A DNA stretch of 64,000 bases from Symbiodinium kawagutii (lineage: Eukaryota; Sar; Dinophyceae; Suessiales; Symbiodiniaceae), in the NCBI GenBank assembly GCA_009767595.1, contig VSDK01018014.1:261112-325111 (forward strand), in the 5' to 3' direction. Every line of letters begins with the position of its first letter. Positions within the stretch are counted from its first letter, which is position 1. Under the pieces are notes generated by a model. It was not told the DNA's origin and ran no database searches. It saw only the letters and a program-made list of their open reading frames with translations. Shown piece after piece: positions 12,861 to 27,525 of this stretch. The translations under genes and the position numbers were made by a program.

Positions 12861-15800
12861 GTCATCATCATCGGCATCATCATCATCATCGTCATCATCA
12901 CCAGCATCATCGTCATCATCATCATCATCATCATCGTCATCATCATCATCCTCATCACCAGCATCATCGTCATCATCATCATCACCATCATCACCATCAT
13001 CATCACCAGCATCACCATCATCATCATCATCATCATCGTCATCATCATCATCATCATCATCATTGTCAAGATTGAATCATTGAATCTTTGGCATGCCCAC
13101 CTAAAAAGATCAATTGGTGGTTCCGGTGCTGCGCAGCTCCCAGTGGCTGCATGGCTCGATATGGCTCGATCCCCAAAGCCAAAGCAACCATGAGATTGCG
13201 TTTATATGGTCAATACGAAGATGGTCATATACAAACCAAGACTATGCGAACCCTACATTCAAAAAAACAAAACTATGCAAATGTCTGTATGATATGGTTG
13301 ATATTGACCACTTTTTTGTAGTTCGATTTGTGTGTAGTAAATGTATGACCTTTGTGCATGTTCATTACATCTTTGTTTATGCCTCCTGACAGTTCTTACA
13401 GACTGCTTTGCATGAATATAGATTGATATCTATATGTAAGTAGTTCAACAAGCATACTTAAACAATGTGTTGAATGTGCTTATACAAACAAAAACACATA
13501 CAGTAGTATATATGGTTATCTATGTATATAAATATATATATATATAAAACTATAATGCAAAGAAAATAATATACTATGTACAAATATATGTCTATATATA
13601 AATATATATAGACATATATTTATACATATGCAAACAGAGCGCATCAGAACAAGAGTAGAATCATGTTCTCAGCCAAATCCATCAATGGTACAGCTGTGCT
13701 CAGCCGAACATGGAAAACTGGAAGAATTGCTGCATCGGGGCTCCAATCTTGCTGAATCGGCTGCTGGGGAAAACAGGAAGGTGTGATGGGTCAGCCGCTC
13801 ATTGTGAAACAAATCGACGGGACCAAACTGGAAGCCACTGGAAAGGCCTTGGTATCACCCCAGGTGCAGCTTGGAAACACGATTCTGGGAGCGAATCTCA
13901 AATATCGCTCGAACATTCCGAAAAAATCCTGAGTTCCGTTCGGAGGTGCAAGAAAATCCACATTTGTACATGCGTAATCGCAGAAAATACCCGCTATTCG
14001 CTTCAATCCATGAGCCTGCCGAAGGAGACTCATGGAAATAGAGATCTAAAGCAATCTTAGCTGAACTGGGTATCACTGGCATTTCAAACAAATGAGTGAG
14101 ACCCAGTGATACCATGATTGGGATATGATACCAAATCACTGGTATATCTATTAGCTGAACATCTAGGGTATTGCAGCTGTGTCGTGATTTCTTGAGCTTC
14201 CTAACATGTTCACCCGCCGTTTGCTTGGCCACTGTGCTATATGGTACATGCGGTTGTCCAGAGTTTGGCCCCCAATCATTCCATGGTCATTTGTACTTGG
14301 CAAACTGTTCCGTCGTTCGGGTATGCAGGTACCTGTACACGTCATAAAACTGTTTTAGGCTACGTGGCTAATTTACGAATAAGCCAATGGTTACCATGTG
14401 CAACAACATTTGCGTATGGCAATTGAGTGGTTACCATTGGTTACTGAGTGTGCTATGGCAATCGATTGGTTACTAACCATTGCTAAACCACTGCCAAAGC
14501 ATTGCCAGCCCTTGGCTTACCTGAATTTACCCTTGGCTCAACAAACGGTTGGTGGCTATAACCCCTGTGAAAAACATTAGTCAACCAACTAATCATGTTT
14601 TTTTCCATAGGTAAAATAAGAGAGGCTTAAAACCATCAGCCAAACAACCATTGCTAAACCATTGGCTTAATAACCATATTAATAAGCCAACTCCAGTAGC
14701 TGGCCAATGAAAACCTGCTGCCAGTCGGGCCATTTGGTATGTCATGAATAGGATATAGCAACCGTGTGAATGGTCAAGATTGACGGCCAACAGTGTTGAT
14801 AAGCGTGGAAATTGGTTGATAGCTGCTAATCATGGTCACGTATGGTTGCTCCCGGATATTCATGGATGTGCTGTGATATGCATGGTGGACAATGATTGAT
14901 CCTGACAATGAATAATGGCTGTCTGCAGGTCTTGTACATTCACCGCTACAATCAACCCGCAAAGAGTGAATAAACCACGCCTCTCAGCCACCCATCATTG
15001 GGACTGTGGTTGGATCTTTCAAGAGGTGCCAAGTGGTGCGATTGATCAATACCAAACAGAGGGAAAAATAGATGAACATCAAACCATTGAAGATACATGA
15101 AGATACTGTATAATTAATTCATTGATCATTTCGGCTGGATCAACAAACATGTATACTTGAATCTTGTTGGAAATATTCAAGCACGATCTTGATGCAGAAG
15201 CCATGCCTTGATCTTGATGGTTAACTAATCAAGTATCTTAAATGATTTCGAATCATGGTGATATGCATGCCTTCCGTTGTGACCCTCTGGCAATCTGACG
15301 TGGCTGGATAATCTACAATTTCCAAATACAATTCATCCAGTGTCAACAGCGTGAACCACCTGAAACGCTGAAACGAACAAGGAATGCCACCCTGGTAGGA
15401 CAGCAATGCAGCCCTCCATAGGGGCCATGGCGTAGCATCCACTCCGAGATTCCTCCACCAGCTCGGTGATTTCCTCGAGCTTGTCTTTGTATTGGAGGAG
15501 ACACTGCAAGCCTATGCGGCTCAGTTCATTGAAGAGTTCCTGAGCATCACTGCGCCACGAGGGAAGCCGCGCAATAATCGAACAAGAAATCTGCAAATGC
15601 TTGCATACAAAACATGCACTTGGATACATTCAGCAATTTAGCATCTACATGGTTTATGATGGCTCAAAGTGACAGAAGCTTTGTTCCTTATGGTCCTGGG
15701 AGCCAATTTCGATGCAAAAGCTGCAAATCTGGCAAATGCATGGCATGGACTCCGCTTCAACGCGGCACCGAAAGCCCTGGGACCACGGCATTTACAAATT

Positions 15801-18800
15801 ACATGGACTTGATTCTGGGTTCCTCCTGATTCTGTTGATGTTCGAAGTGAATTTAACTCCACCTACCATAGATTTGATTCAGTAGGTACATGTTTAACAT
15901 CATGAACCTTGTTGCACATCAAAGTCAATCAAATGCAGGGGTAACTAGGACGAACTACCAGCCACATGGATGGTGTGGTGATGCTAATGGGTATGTCACA
16001 TCCATTAGGGCCCCTCCAAACTAACCAACAACAGCGATGGGTACCTCCAGCGACAAACAAATCCAAATGTAAGATCGGTCTCTGTGCGGTACCCCCGACA
16101 TATCGAACTGGAAAACATCGAGGGCAGGGATCGCTGTGGAACAAAATGGAACAAAGAAACGAACAGTTGGCAACTCGTAACCAACTCCTGCTACTGTTGT
16201 AAAACTGGTAAGTTGGTAACAGTTGTAAGCGATTTCCAACTTTACCAACTCCTGCTACTCAAAGCTTCCATCTATAGCCTCCTGACGCCCCATGAGGCTC
16301 TCAGTGCTTGGATCATAGCGCAGCAGGCAACGTGACAACATGTGACAACCATCCCACTGTTCCCGCAGTGTGGCCGGGTGTAATGTCAAGGCTCCCTCAG
16401 CACCGGGACAATCTCTGGATCTTTGGCGTAGGTATGTGCCAAAATCTCTGCAGAGTATAGATACCTTGGGGGTGGTCAGACCCTTGGATAACCCTGAGAA
16501 ATTGCACAGTTTGGTGAACAACAACAGCAATAGGTTTGAGCGTTCCCCAACTCTGTGAGCCAATGGGTTGGCGGAGAGGGATTGTGAGAAGGGATGAAAA
16601 TGACGATGATGAGGATGAGCATGAGGACGAGGACGAGGACGAGGACGACGCCACAGCCGCCGCTGACAACGACCACCGACCACGACGACGACGATGATAA
16701 TGAACACCCCGGATATCCTTTGTGGCATGTGATGACATAGGCCCCTAAGGTCAAGTACAACTCCCTTCCAACACCTTCGAACAACAAACACGCCCAAAGG
16801 AGTGCATTGAATCTTAGGAAGCATGTGCCACCCCTAGTCTCCAATTCCATAAACAAATGTTTCTCCTAGGTTGTATTGTAAAACCGCTTCAAAGTAATCA
16901 GTCCACATACATAGAATTCTGTAAATTTTCTTGTCCGTGTTTCCCCAAGGACATCAATTGAACAATGTTGCTTCAAACTGATGTTGGGACAACTGGCCCC
17001 CCAAACCCAAGCAACCAACTCGAGGCTAGTGCGTAACAAGCCGATTCAACACAAAATCTGAGTTTAGCACATCGCGATGTGTTTTTGCATCAACCACAGA
17101 GTGGTCGGCCGTTGAACAACTGTTTAGGGGAAAGGAGTTCAGCGAAGCCTTCACCTAATGGGGGACCGTTCCCATGCTGTAATTAGGTGGTTGGACAGTG
17201 GCATGATCCCAATAACATTCCAGGCACCGTATTTCTTAGACATTGTTAGATCGCTAGTAGTTTCATAAACAAAGGTAGGACAACCTCTAATGTCTATACG
17301 TTCTGGATAAGGCTTTCAGAAACGATGGAATTATGCCTCAGGAATCTTCAGCAAATAGATGTCCACCCGAATTTGGCCCTGGCTTCATGCACAACGCAAC
17401 ACCAAGCTTCGGGCTGTCACCCATCCTGAAGCTCAGCTGGACACACTGGTGTTCAGAACCCTCCACCAGTATTGCTCAGGGCTCGTGGCAAGGTGCGAGG
17501 AGTGCTGATGCTGCTGGAAAGCGGTCACCAAAGTTCTGGCCACATCCGACAGATTGGGCTTGAAGAGATCGGGCACACAGCGCATGGAGTGTTTCAGCAA
17601 GCGACAGCTCTTTTCCACCTGAACGGCTGGTGACCAGCTTCTCCTGGTTGAACATAGGGGTGAGCTGGAGAACAGCAGCTGGCAACGAGGGTCCCCTGTG
17701 CGCAAAAAAAGTGGCGGGCTTTCCTACTCAAACGGTACCCATCCTACTGATGAAGGTCTTACCCTTTTTGCTGGGATTCACAATGCGCCAAAAAAAGGGA
17801 CCCTAGGATCTGTAATTAACCAATTGCAAACGATGGCTGGTTGGTGCCCTTCCAACAATCATCAACCGGTGTATTACCTCCATGGCACCATGGAGCAAAA
17901 CCCAAACACCACACATGATGGCGATTGTGAATGCGTATGCGGATGTTTGAGGGCACATCAATGTATATAGAGGTGCGATGTATGTAAGGGTTAGATGGAA
18001 TTAGGAATAGTCATGCAAACCGTTGCAGATTAGCTTCCAATTTTCATAGTAGACTGAAAGTGAAAGATCAGTTTCCAATTCTAACAGTAGACTGAAAGTG
18101 AAAGATTAGCTTCCAATTCTAACAGTAGACTGAAAGTGAACCTTGGATCAAATGAGCTTCAAAGCCGACCGACAGTCGTTGCAATGACAAAACTCTAGCA
18201 TCTCTTTGCTCGCTTGGGGAAGCCGACGAGAGCACACAGCTATGCAAACGATCTTGGACACATCGCATCAACACTTATCCGGGCCTGGTAGCACATCACC
18301 TCCAACCCCAACCTTCAAATCTTCGACTTGGCATCACATTCATCCTCCCCAGGGATGGTTGATCAACTCACATCAGCTATCGATCCATTTCGCAGATTCC
18401 TTGCGTCCCAGGAGCCAACTTGGAATCTCCCGGATGCTGTGCCAGGCATTGCCGGATCACGGGCCAGAAGGTGTTGCTGATGAGCGCTCCCACGCTGACC
18501 GCTTTGGCGGAGCCTTCACGGATGTGGATCTGACGGATGATGGTGGTCAGCCTGGCAAGGTCCAAGGTCAAGCCAATGTTGATGGTTGATAAAGGGACCT
18601 CGGAAATGGATAATGTATGGTTGATTGATCAGCCAATGTAAATGGTTGATAAAGGTTGATAAAGGTTGATGGTTGATAAATGATACAGGATTGTAATGGA
18701 TGTTGATTATATGTTGGTTTTTGATTAGTGTAACCCCCCCTAAAGTAATGAAAATAGATGAAACCAACAGGTAGATACTAATCAGAAACCAACATTATAT

Positions 18801-21800
18801 GGATACAGACATCATTTGTTTCCTTCTTCTGTGGTTGAAAATAGTCCTTCTACTCTAGTGGTTGAGGTTCAGAGTAGCAGTTTTGAATGCTGTGCTTCTT
18901 TGCAGCAGCATCTTACAAAAGACCTGCTTTGCAGCAGTTCCTCGAGGAAAGATAAGTTATTTCATGAAATAATCCTTAACTTTGCAACGAAAAACTTTCT
19001 TTTACAAGGAAATGGAAATGTGAAAATTCTCAAAAACAAACAAACTATCAGCTACCCATGAACAACCTATCACTTGCCATGAACAAGCCTTTGGAGAAAA
19101 GAGGTCCATAGTGCCAACGATGATTGGATTCTCTCGGAGGATGCTGCTCCCAGGTAGTCGCAAGTTGTCCAATTGAATCGTCATCCAGCGATTCGAGGCC
19201 GCCCATCCCGATCTACAATCAACCGTTGGTGGTCTTTGGCAGCTCAGCCATCAGCCACTCCGCACGGTGGTTTCTCAAGCCATATTACTGGTCCCCCAAA
19301 AATCATCCAATGTTCACCATTTTTAGTAGTAAACCAACCTAGTAAACCAACCATTTTGGGGGACCTCCTATGTTGAGAAACCACCGCATGCACCCGCCTA
19401 TCGAGAATCTCGCTGAGCACATTGGGCCGTTCCCTTTCCGAGTTCAAGCCTTGCACCTGGATCGCAAATTTGCAGTAGCCAACAACGCGGCGGCTCAGAT
19501 TCAAACAAAACGTGGCTGGTCCTGGCTGGTGATTACTTGCCCCATCTCGAGAATATCCTGATCGAAGCCATCATCCCCAGGTGTGGTTCGAAAATGGTGA
19601 GAATATGTGAGAATGACCTACCCTACCCTTCAAGACTATAGGTAACCAGGGAACCCCAAGTAGAAATGGTCACCCATTATGAAGGGAACTGGAAGGGCAG
19701 AGTTGAACATGTGAAACTGGGTTCCCCACTACAGGTGAATTTCCCAAATAGGCAGGGCAGGTCCCCACCATGGTCTCTTTCCCCCAACTATTGGTGGTTT
19801 CCCAAATCACCGGCAATTGAATATGTGAAACTGGGAACTGGTAATAGTTGGTGGTTTCCCAACTGCCGGTGCTTTGGCAAGGCTTCAAGGGCTTCCATCT
19901 GCAAGATGACGTTCCCATGGCGCTGAACGCTCCACGGTGGGCCCCACAGTTGTGGCAGCTGGTGGTGTCGCTTCCAATACAAGGGATCTCTATATGGGGG
20001 GTTTCTCAAAATGGGGGACCATCAAACCATCCAAGATGAATCAGTTGTAGCATTAAACCGACCATTTTTTTGGGGTTCTATTTTGAGAACCCTCCCATGA
20101 TTCTGATGGTAGTTATCCCACAGTGTCAAACACCTCGAGGAAAAGCTAATGTGGATCTCCATCATTCTCCCGATCAATTCTGATAATGCTGATGGTATCT
20201 GATGGTTGTATAAAACATATCAAAACAATCATGATGATCATGATCCTGGTCTGTATCATCATCATGATTTAAGAATCACAATTATAACAAACATATTGTA
20301 TTCATCCTGCAGCACAATTGGCAAGAAGAGCGGATGCACAAGTCATATCGACTAGTCTCTCCTGGGATGCCTGCCAGGCCCCCGTAAGGAGGATCCTGGA
20401 CTTGCCCGGGGGACCATCCCAGACACGGCCCACATCGGTCCCATCGAACGTAGGGCTGCCACGGCACCAGTGGTGACACGAGCTGCTCTAGGCCAGTGCG
20501 AAACTGCTCGTCTTGCTGAATGCTCGCCACCTGCCAACGAAGCCACAGGGGATCTGCCTTCGCAACAAGGACCGTCCTGTCAGTCACCATCGTTTTATAT
20601 ATATATATATTATATATATAACATAAATATACATATATATATATATCCATATATTATAATCATGATCAATCACGAACACTATATAACCATTTTCAAGCAT
20701 GAATGAATGTAGACTGGACCAATTGTCGATAGCTAGCATCATCTGTCGTCAATTAGTTCATCAATTCATAAGTGCAGCCATGTGCAGCAACATCACAAAC
20801 AAACATTGAATATCACAAGTCTTCAGCAATCAACCTATCACAAGTCTTCAGCAATCAACCTCCGCCCTGTTCCTGTAATTTCTTGTTGCAACCTTCAAGA
20901 CACATATATAACGAGTCCGTGCCAGGCACAGCCCAAATCAACCAAAGCACCACAGATCCAATACCGTCCACGATGAAGAGATGCATCCGAATGGGTAAAG
21001 CGATGGTGCTCACGTAAAGTTGAGTCAGTTGTGGCACCAAATCCTGCGAGCCACCCAGTCATCATCCCGGTGCTCCCCCTGCTCAGCCAAAAACCCTTCT
21101 GCAGGGGTGGGCAGTGGACAAGTAGGCTTACTCACATCCCCCTGTATATTGTTTTTATAACAATAAGAATGGGGTCAGTAATACAGTACCAACATGAAGT
21201 ACTTCATGATAGCTCTGTTCCCCACTGTTCAATAAGTATCAATCAGTATCGCCGCGGTAGCCATTGTAGTAAGCTGATGTAAGCTGTGCGTTTGTGATGA
21301 GTAGACAAGACAACGCTCTTTGACATGAAATCAATGGGAGCTGTCCAAATTTTCAAAAACCACTTCTTCTGTGGACATCCACATAATATGTAATTTGAAC
21401 CTGCAAACGCCTGCAACCAAATTCTCACAATAAATAGAAAACAAGATTCTTCATGTTGTTCTCACATTTTTGCGGCTTGAGGCAGCCGGTGCTTGGTAGC
21501 GATGGTTTCAAACTCTCGGGAGCCAGTTCAAGCTTCGGAGAGCTGCTCGGCTAAAAGATTATGGTGATTTGTGGGTGTGAGTCTGTGAGTCTGTGAGTCT
21601 GTGGCATGTTTATCTACCAACCTTTGGGTGATTCGGACTTCAAACATCACCCACCTCCATCGCCATATCATCGCCCCACCTTTAGGCCGCCCTAAGCGCT
21701 TGTCGTTTGCCCAACCAAACTGGTTGTAGAGTATCAATTCAGACCCACATTCCCAACCATTTCATAGTCTCATGGCCCCATCTCAATGTGGCTCAACAAG

Positions 21801-24800
21801 CTGAGAACCGCCTCTCCTGCAAATGATGTTTGCCGCCCACGCAGATCTCTTTGAAAGCCATGGATGCAGCTTGCTGCACTTGCTTGGTGCGCTCCACCAT
21901 ATGCGCCGGGCTGTTGGGAGGATCCGATGCCAACAGTAACTGCGAGATCATCTCCAGGGACGAGCGGAGGAAATCGGGCCGGGTCTTCACCTGCCAGAAG
22001 CTGCTTCCAAGCGGGCAGGTGGTGCCTCACCAGTGGTACAAACATTTCAAGGTATATAAGTACAGAACCTACATGTATACATGTTAGTACATGTCCATGT
22101 GTATGTGTAAGTTGTGTTTGTAAATAGTCTGCGTATGCTTGCATGTGTTCATGATCTGTATAGATGACTCTGGAGTTAAACCTCTGAGCGAATGGAGAAG
22201 CAATTGACATGGCTTAGTAACGATTTATAGTATGTTTGCTTGCATATCTTCTACATCCCAAAATTGTTCCTATTTTTCAGTCAAACCAACTGGTCTAAAT
22301 CATGTTGGGTGTCACAGAAGTACTTCACAACCTCTCAAGGCAACACAACTCCAGTCTGCAGATGAGGCACCCATTGCCACAGGTTGCCTTGCATCGGAGT
22401 CAACCAGTGCTTGTGGTTCATGGTCCCGTTGGTTTTGGAATGCTTTGACATCCTCTGACATGTTGGTAGCCTGTCCTTTGCAGATTGTTCACCTGTGTAT
22501 CTGCTGGGTGGTGACCAGAACCGAATCTGTAAAACACGTCCGTAGCTAGGCCCCGAACGGCCTCCACTTCCAAATATACCAAATAATGTTGAATAACGAC
22601 TTATAGATCCCCTTTAGTGGAAGATTCACATGTTGCCAGCCCTGAACTTCAAAGAATCGCAACAACTCTTGACATCACAGGTCGCTCTTTCAAGGAAAGG
22701 TTTCCTCAGGTCACCCCAGGGCCCCTTTTTACAGCTCAGCACTTGTGTGCAGAATTCAGGTGCAGCTCAAGGTGCCTAAGAGCTCGATGGCCGTCTTCTT
22801 CGTGAAGTGCAGAATGGCTCCTTCGATGCTCTCAGAGGGCGCAGAAGAAGAAATCAAAGGTGGCAAGGATTGGATCAGCTGCCAGAGCCTCAGGCGACAT
22901 GGCGGCGACATGATGATGTGGATATTTTGATGATTAGATTACCAGTTGGATGTTTTGATGATGTGGCTTACCAGATTGTTTGAAGGTAATTTTGTGTGTA
23001 TTATTTTTTGTGTTTTTAATGGGATTCTTGGAAGTTTGGGATACTTTTGGGGACTTGTCAACACTTCACCAGCCGATCCTTGCTGGGGTGGTCTTGTCAT
23101 AAACCCGCTTAAGTCATAGTTGCATTGTGGGATACCATATCTTAAGTTCATCCATCTGACGCCACAGAAATCACAAGAAACATAAAAATCTGGCGTTGCC
23201 GAGCGCAGGACCAAACATAGCTCATAACATGATGAATACTTTCAATGTTTGTCCAAATGTGCAACATGTCAGGTTCCTTCTGTCAGGGTACCCGGAACTG
23301 GGATCAACAATCGACCAAAACCATTTTGTCGAAGAGTAGTTTGGTGGATGAAACAGCTAAGAAACACCTATATATCAGCTTCAAGGTGAAAATCAAAAGC
23401 ACAACAGATATGAAGCTTGAGTAGTTTGACACGCCTGGTGGCAAATGCGTTTGAATCGTTGGGTACACACTTGGAATTCTAAATACTCATAACAATATTA
23501 TGTAACCATCTATACTAACTCACAGCCCACAACAAAGACTCTGTGCAACACGCCCCATGGCGTGGATGCCCTTTTTGGGTGATCCCCAGAACCCAAGGAA
23601 GTAGTGGTTGCCTCATCAGCCAGGGGTGGCTTAGAAAAATGGATCTTCCATTGTCAACCCTCATTGTCCAGTAAACACCCTGATCAATCCTGAACCATTG
23701 CTTAGGTATTGTAGCACCCCGCAATAAGCAACCAAATATATGCAGGGTAGCTTCCACCAGAACTTCCTGAAAGAGAAGCTTCTGCGAGCTTCTATGGATT
23801 GAACCTTTGCTTCCGCTAGAGTTATGTGTGCACCGAATCCATGTGCGAATGCTCCAGGATTTGAACTCGTTAGATTGCAAGAGGCAACCAGAACACATGG
23901 CTTGTCTCAGATTGCGAGGCTTCGGGGAGCTTCCGCGAAGCTTCCGTGGATTTAAGCTCTGGATTTGGACATGATTAAAGGCTTCCGATGTACAAATATG
24001 ATGTGTAATTGCATGACATTTATAGGTTTGCAATATCAAAATAGAAATACATCTTGTGAGATGATACAATTCTGCAAACTGTACTGTATTTATACACGCA
24101 CCGTATATCTGCACGCAAATGGCATATATGTTATAATTGTTATATGTGTGGAGAACGTAATATGTAATATAACATGTTGCTGCAAATTGCTGCAGTATAT
24201 CCAGTCGCAGTCCCAGTACAGTATTGAAAATCCCCGTCCAGTTTCATCAGATCTAACTGACCGGCCCAGAAAAAAAAACGAAACTGACTGGGGCGCACTG
24301 ATCACGCTGCTATCCAGTCACACGCTGCCATCTCGAACTTCTGCTCGCAAAGCCACCATCGACAGCACAAAAAAATGAGCTTCCTGAACCTGAGGCGTTG
24401 AGGTTTCATGGTTTTCATGGAGATATGGGTGTTTCTCAAGCCATAGGGGATCCCCAAAAGGGATGGTTTCTTATTGCTATAACATGAGTCATATAAAGCA
24501 TGGTTTGGGGGTATCCATATTTTGGGAAACCACCACACCATCACACCATTATTTAAATGCAGGTGAGCCGAAAATTGATGGTTTCCCTCGCAAGTGATCA
24601 TTTTTTGATGGTTCAGGGATAGTTACACCCGTGGATATACCCACACAATCTCATTCTCCTGAGATTCATGGGGCCTTTACACCAGCTTTGGGTGTTGGAT
24701 TGGAGAAGTGGTGTTTCGCATCAAACTCGCACGATTAGTGTGAGCTTGCTGTGCTACGGCGCAGCCCTGTCAGAAACAAAGCATTAATTGACAAAAGGAG

Positions 24801-27467
24801 AAGGACGATAAGCGAGGCAGCGGAGAACGAGGACAAGAAGGAAGAAAAGGAGAAGCAAGTCTGATAAAATCTAAAGACCCTCACCTGACTGATCAAAAAA
24901 GGACTTTCTATTTTTTCATGAATGGGGTAGCTCCGAGGTTCTGGATGTAACCTTTTGGTTTTAACCTGCAAGCTTCTACCGCTGACCATGAGACCCAAGC
25001 AAAGACATCTGATTGTTGATAGTTCATGGCACCAACCCTATAATTAACGGTGGTGACAAATCATGCAATAACAATGCGAACGAAGCAACGAAAATGATGT
25101 AGTAATTCTTGATGCTCAGAACGATTGCAATGGTTGATCAAGTTTAGAATTCCAGTAATGTCACAAATGATGAGTCCTTTCTGGATCGTAGGCAAGGGCT
25201 GTACACCCATCTCATATACCCTCTGGTAGATCAACCAATGAAAAATCATCACTATGCCACTATGCATATATAAACAGTGTGGCAGAATGCAATCAATCAT
25301 CACAGCTCCACTTCACGCCAAGTAACAACTACTCCTTGCTGCTGTCCGCTGAGCAAACTCTTCAACACGTGTTCCAGTGCCTGAGAGCACAAATCCAAAC
25401 TTTAGGATGGAACCTGGGGGATAGCCATGGTGTATGTAACGTGGGATATAACATATATAGCAGTTGGTTATCGTATTGCGTAATTCCTGGCGTAATTAGT
25501 GACCAATTCTCATTGTATCACTGCTATACATTTTTTGAACGAAATAAATGTAAACTATACCAGTGTGCACCGTTACAACTCTTGGATAGAGCCCTCAATG
25601 ACTGGGTTTGTGGCTGGCCCTCAATGCGAAGAGCAAGACCTGCTCTGCTCGATCCCAGCCAAAAGTCAGGGTTTCTTCATAGCTCTCTACAAGAACCCAC
25701 CACCACCATCACCACCACCACCAACAACAACACCAACAAGAAGAAGAGGAACCAAAACCAGAACCAGAACCACAACAATGACCACAAGCACAACGTAGCG
25801 CAAAAAACAACCACCATTGGCAACTTCATAGCGCAGCTAATTCTCTCAGGACTGGGCATGGCCAAGCGCCAGCTGCGTCCAAGCGGCGGTGTTGGGCGTT
25901 AAGACCTCCAAACAGTCTTCCACCAGGCCCAGGATCCGTTGACGATACGCTGCCATCTCGTCATCCTGGGCCGAAGCGACGGGAGGCAAGGGTGATTAAT
26001 GATGGTCAATGATGGTTAATGGTCGTTAATGATGGTTCCTGGTGATCTCTAGTGGTTGATTGGCAACTGAAATCAACTGAGCAACTGGGCTCAAAGAGTG
26101 CGACTCTCAGAATGGTTTCAGGCTTAGGCATTGACTGCATGGATGCTGTGTATCAAAAATTCATGGCTATTGGAGGTCTGTAGAGTAGTTCGCTTTTTAA
26201 CTTGTTATAAACATCAAAGCTGTTCTTCGGGGGATAAATGACTGCAGGTCAATACCCTGTACCCCTGATAAGCATTCAATGAATGACCTAACTAGTCCTT
26301 GTTGTGATGTTTATTAATAATGCCAGCAATGTGATTCAGGAAGACTAGCGTGTATCTTGTCATTGCCACGAATTTGTTAATTACTTGATCAGAAATTCTG
26401 CAGCGGAATCTGATTGTCAGTGATTGTCCCAAGGATAGATTAGGTAGGTTGATAAGCCTCTGAAATAGGCAGCATTGTTTGATGTATGTGCTGCCACGAG
26501 TGGAAATCACAATTCTTCCAAGGTGGAAAATTGCAATGCTGCTCTCTCAACTGCCTTGGCCCGGGAGCAATCCGAAGCATTTACAACTACCATTTGGTTG
26601 GGCCACTTCTGGTCGCTTCTTAGCTCCCCCTTTAAAGGGACCTAGGGATACCCCTGGCTCCAAATCGCGGAAACCAACAGCTAGACAACAATCAGCTTGA
26701 CATCAACAATTTTGCACAGCTAAGCATCTGCCAAGAAGGGATCCTGGCTGGTGCTCAATGTACATCTGCGGATGCTAGCACTCAGCAGCTCTCGGTAGAC
26801 ACCTGGCGGAGTTGCCATGTCGGCTTAAGCAAAAAACTTTGCTGTGGCTGCTGCCGTGGCCAAATCTGAGGCTCTGAAAGCATCAGCATGTTCCGTGCTT
26901 TCCCCACCCATGGGTTGTGCCCCCAAGGCCTTGGAACTGATCAATCTTTACATCCATCTCCTGGCCGGCCAGTGCCACATCACAAGCAACATAGGATGGA
27001 TATCAGTTGTGTTTCTCTGTCGTTGCGGGTGGTATCTGCAGTATAAGGATCATGAAATCATGAATGCTCATTGGTAGCATGACAATGCATACCGTCGTGA
27101 TCTTCAATGATGGTCAACTGGTCGATGGGTTTCAACCCCTATCAAGAATATGAGTCAACCAACTAGCCAGTGGTTAACATTGGAGAACCAAGAATATGTC
27201 TAAAACCATCAGCCACCGCTGTTGTTTGGCTAGTATGTATGTATACATAAACATATATATATATATACATATAGAAATAGAAAATAAATAATTAAATAAA
27301 TAAATAAATAAATGAATAAATAAATAATAAAACAAAAAATGTTCCAGTTTTGAGTAGATCTCAATTTACCTCCTTACTCCGACCAAGGCTTTGGGGTCGA
27401 GTAGAAGTCGATGCTTGTGGCAAGGGGGAAGCTGATGCAGAACCTCCTGATCTTTGTGAAGAAAAGC

Positions 27468-27525
<58 letters not shown>

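Noticed and set aside
12099..13193. 300-360-codon ORFs in several frames on both strands
   Set aside because: They are translations of the (ATC)n microsatellite (poly-Ile, poly-Ser, poly-Met) and carry no coding signal.
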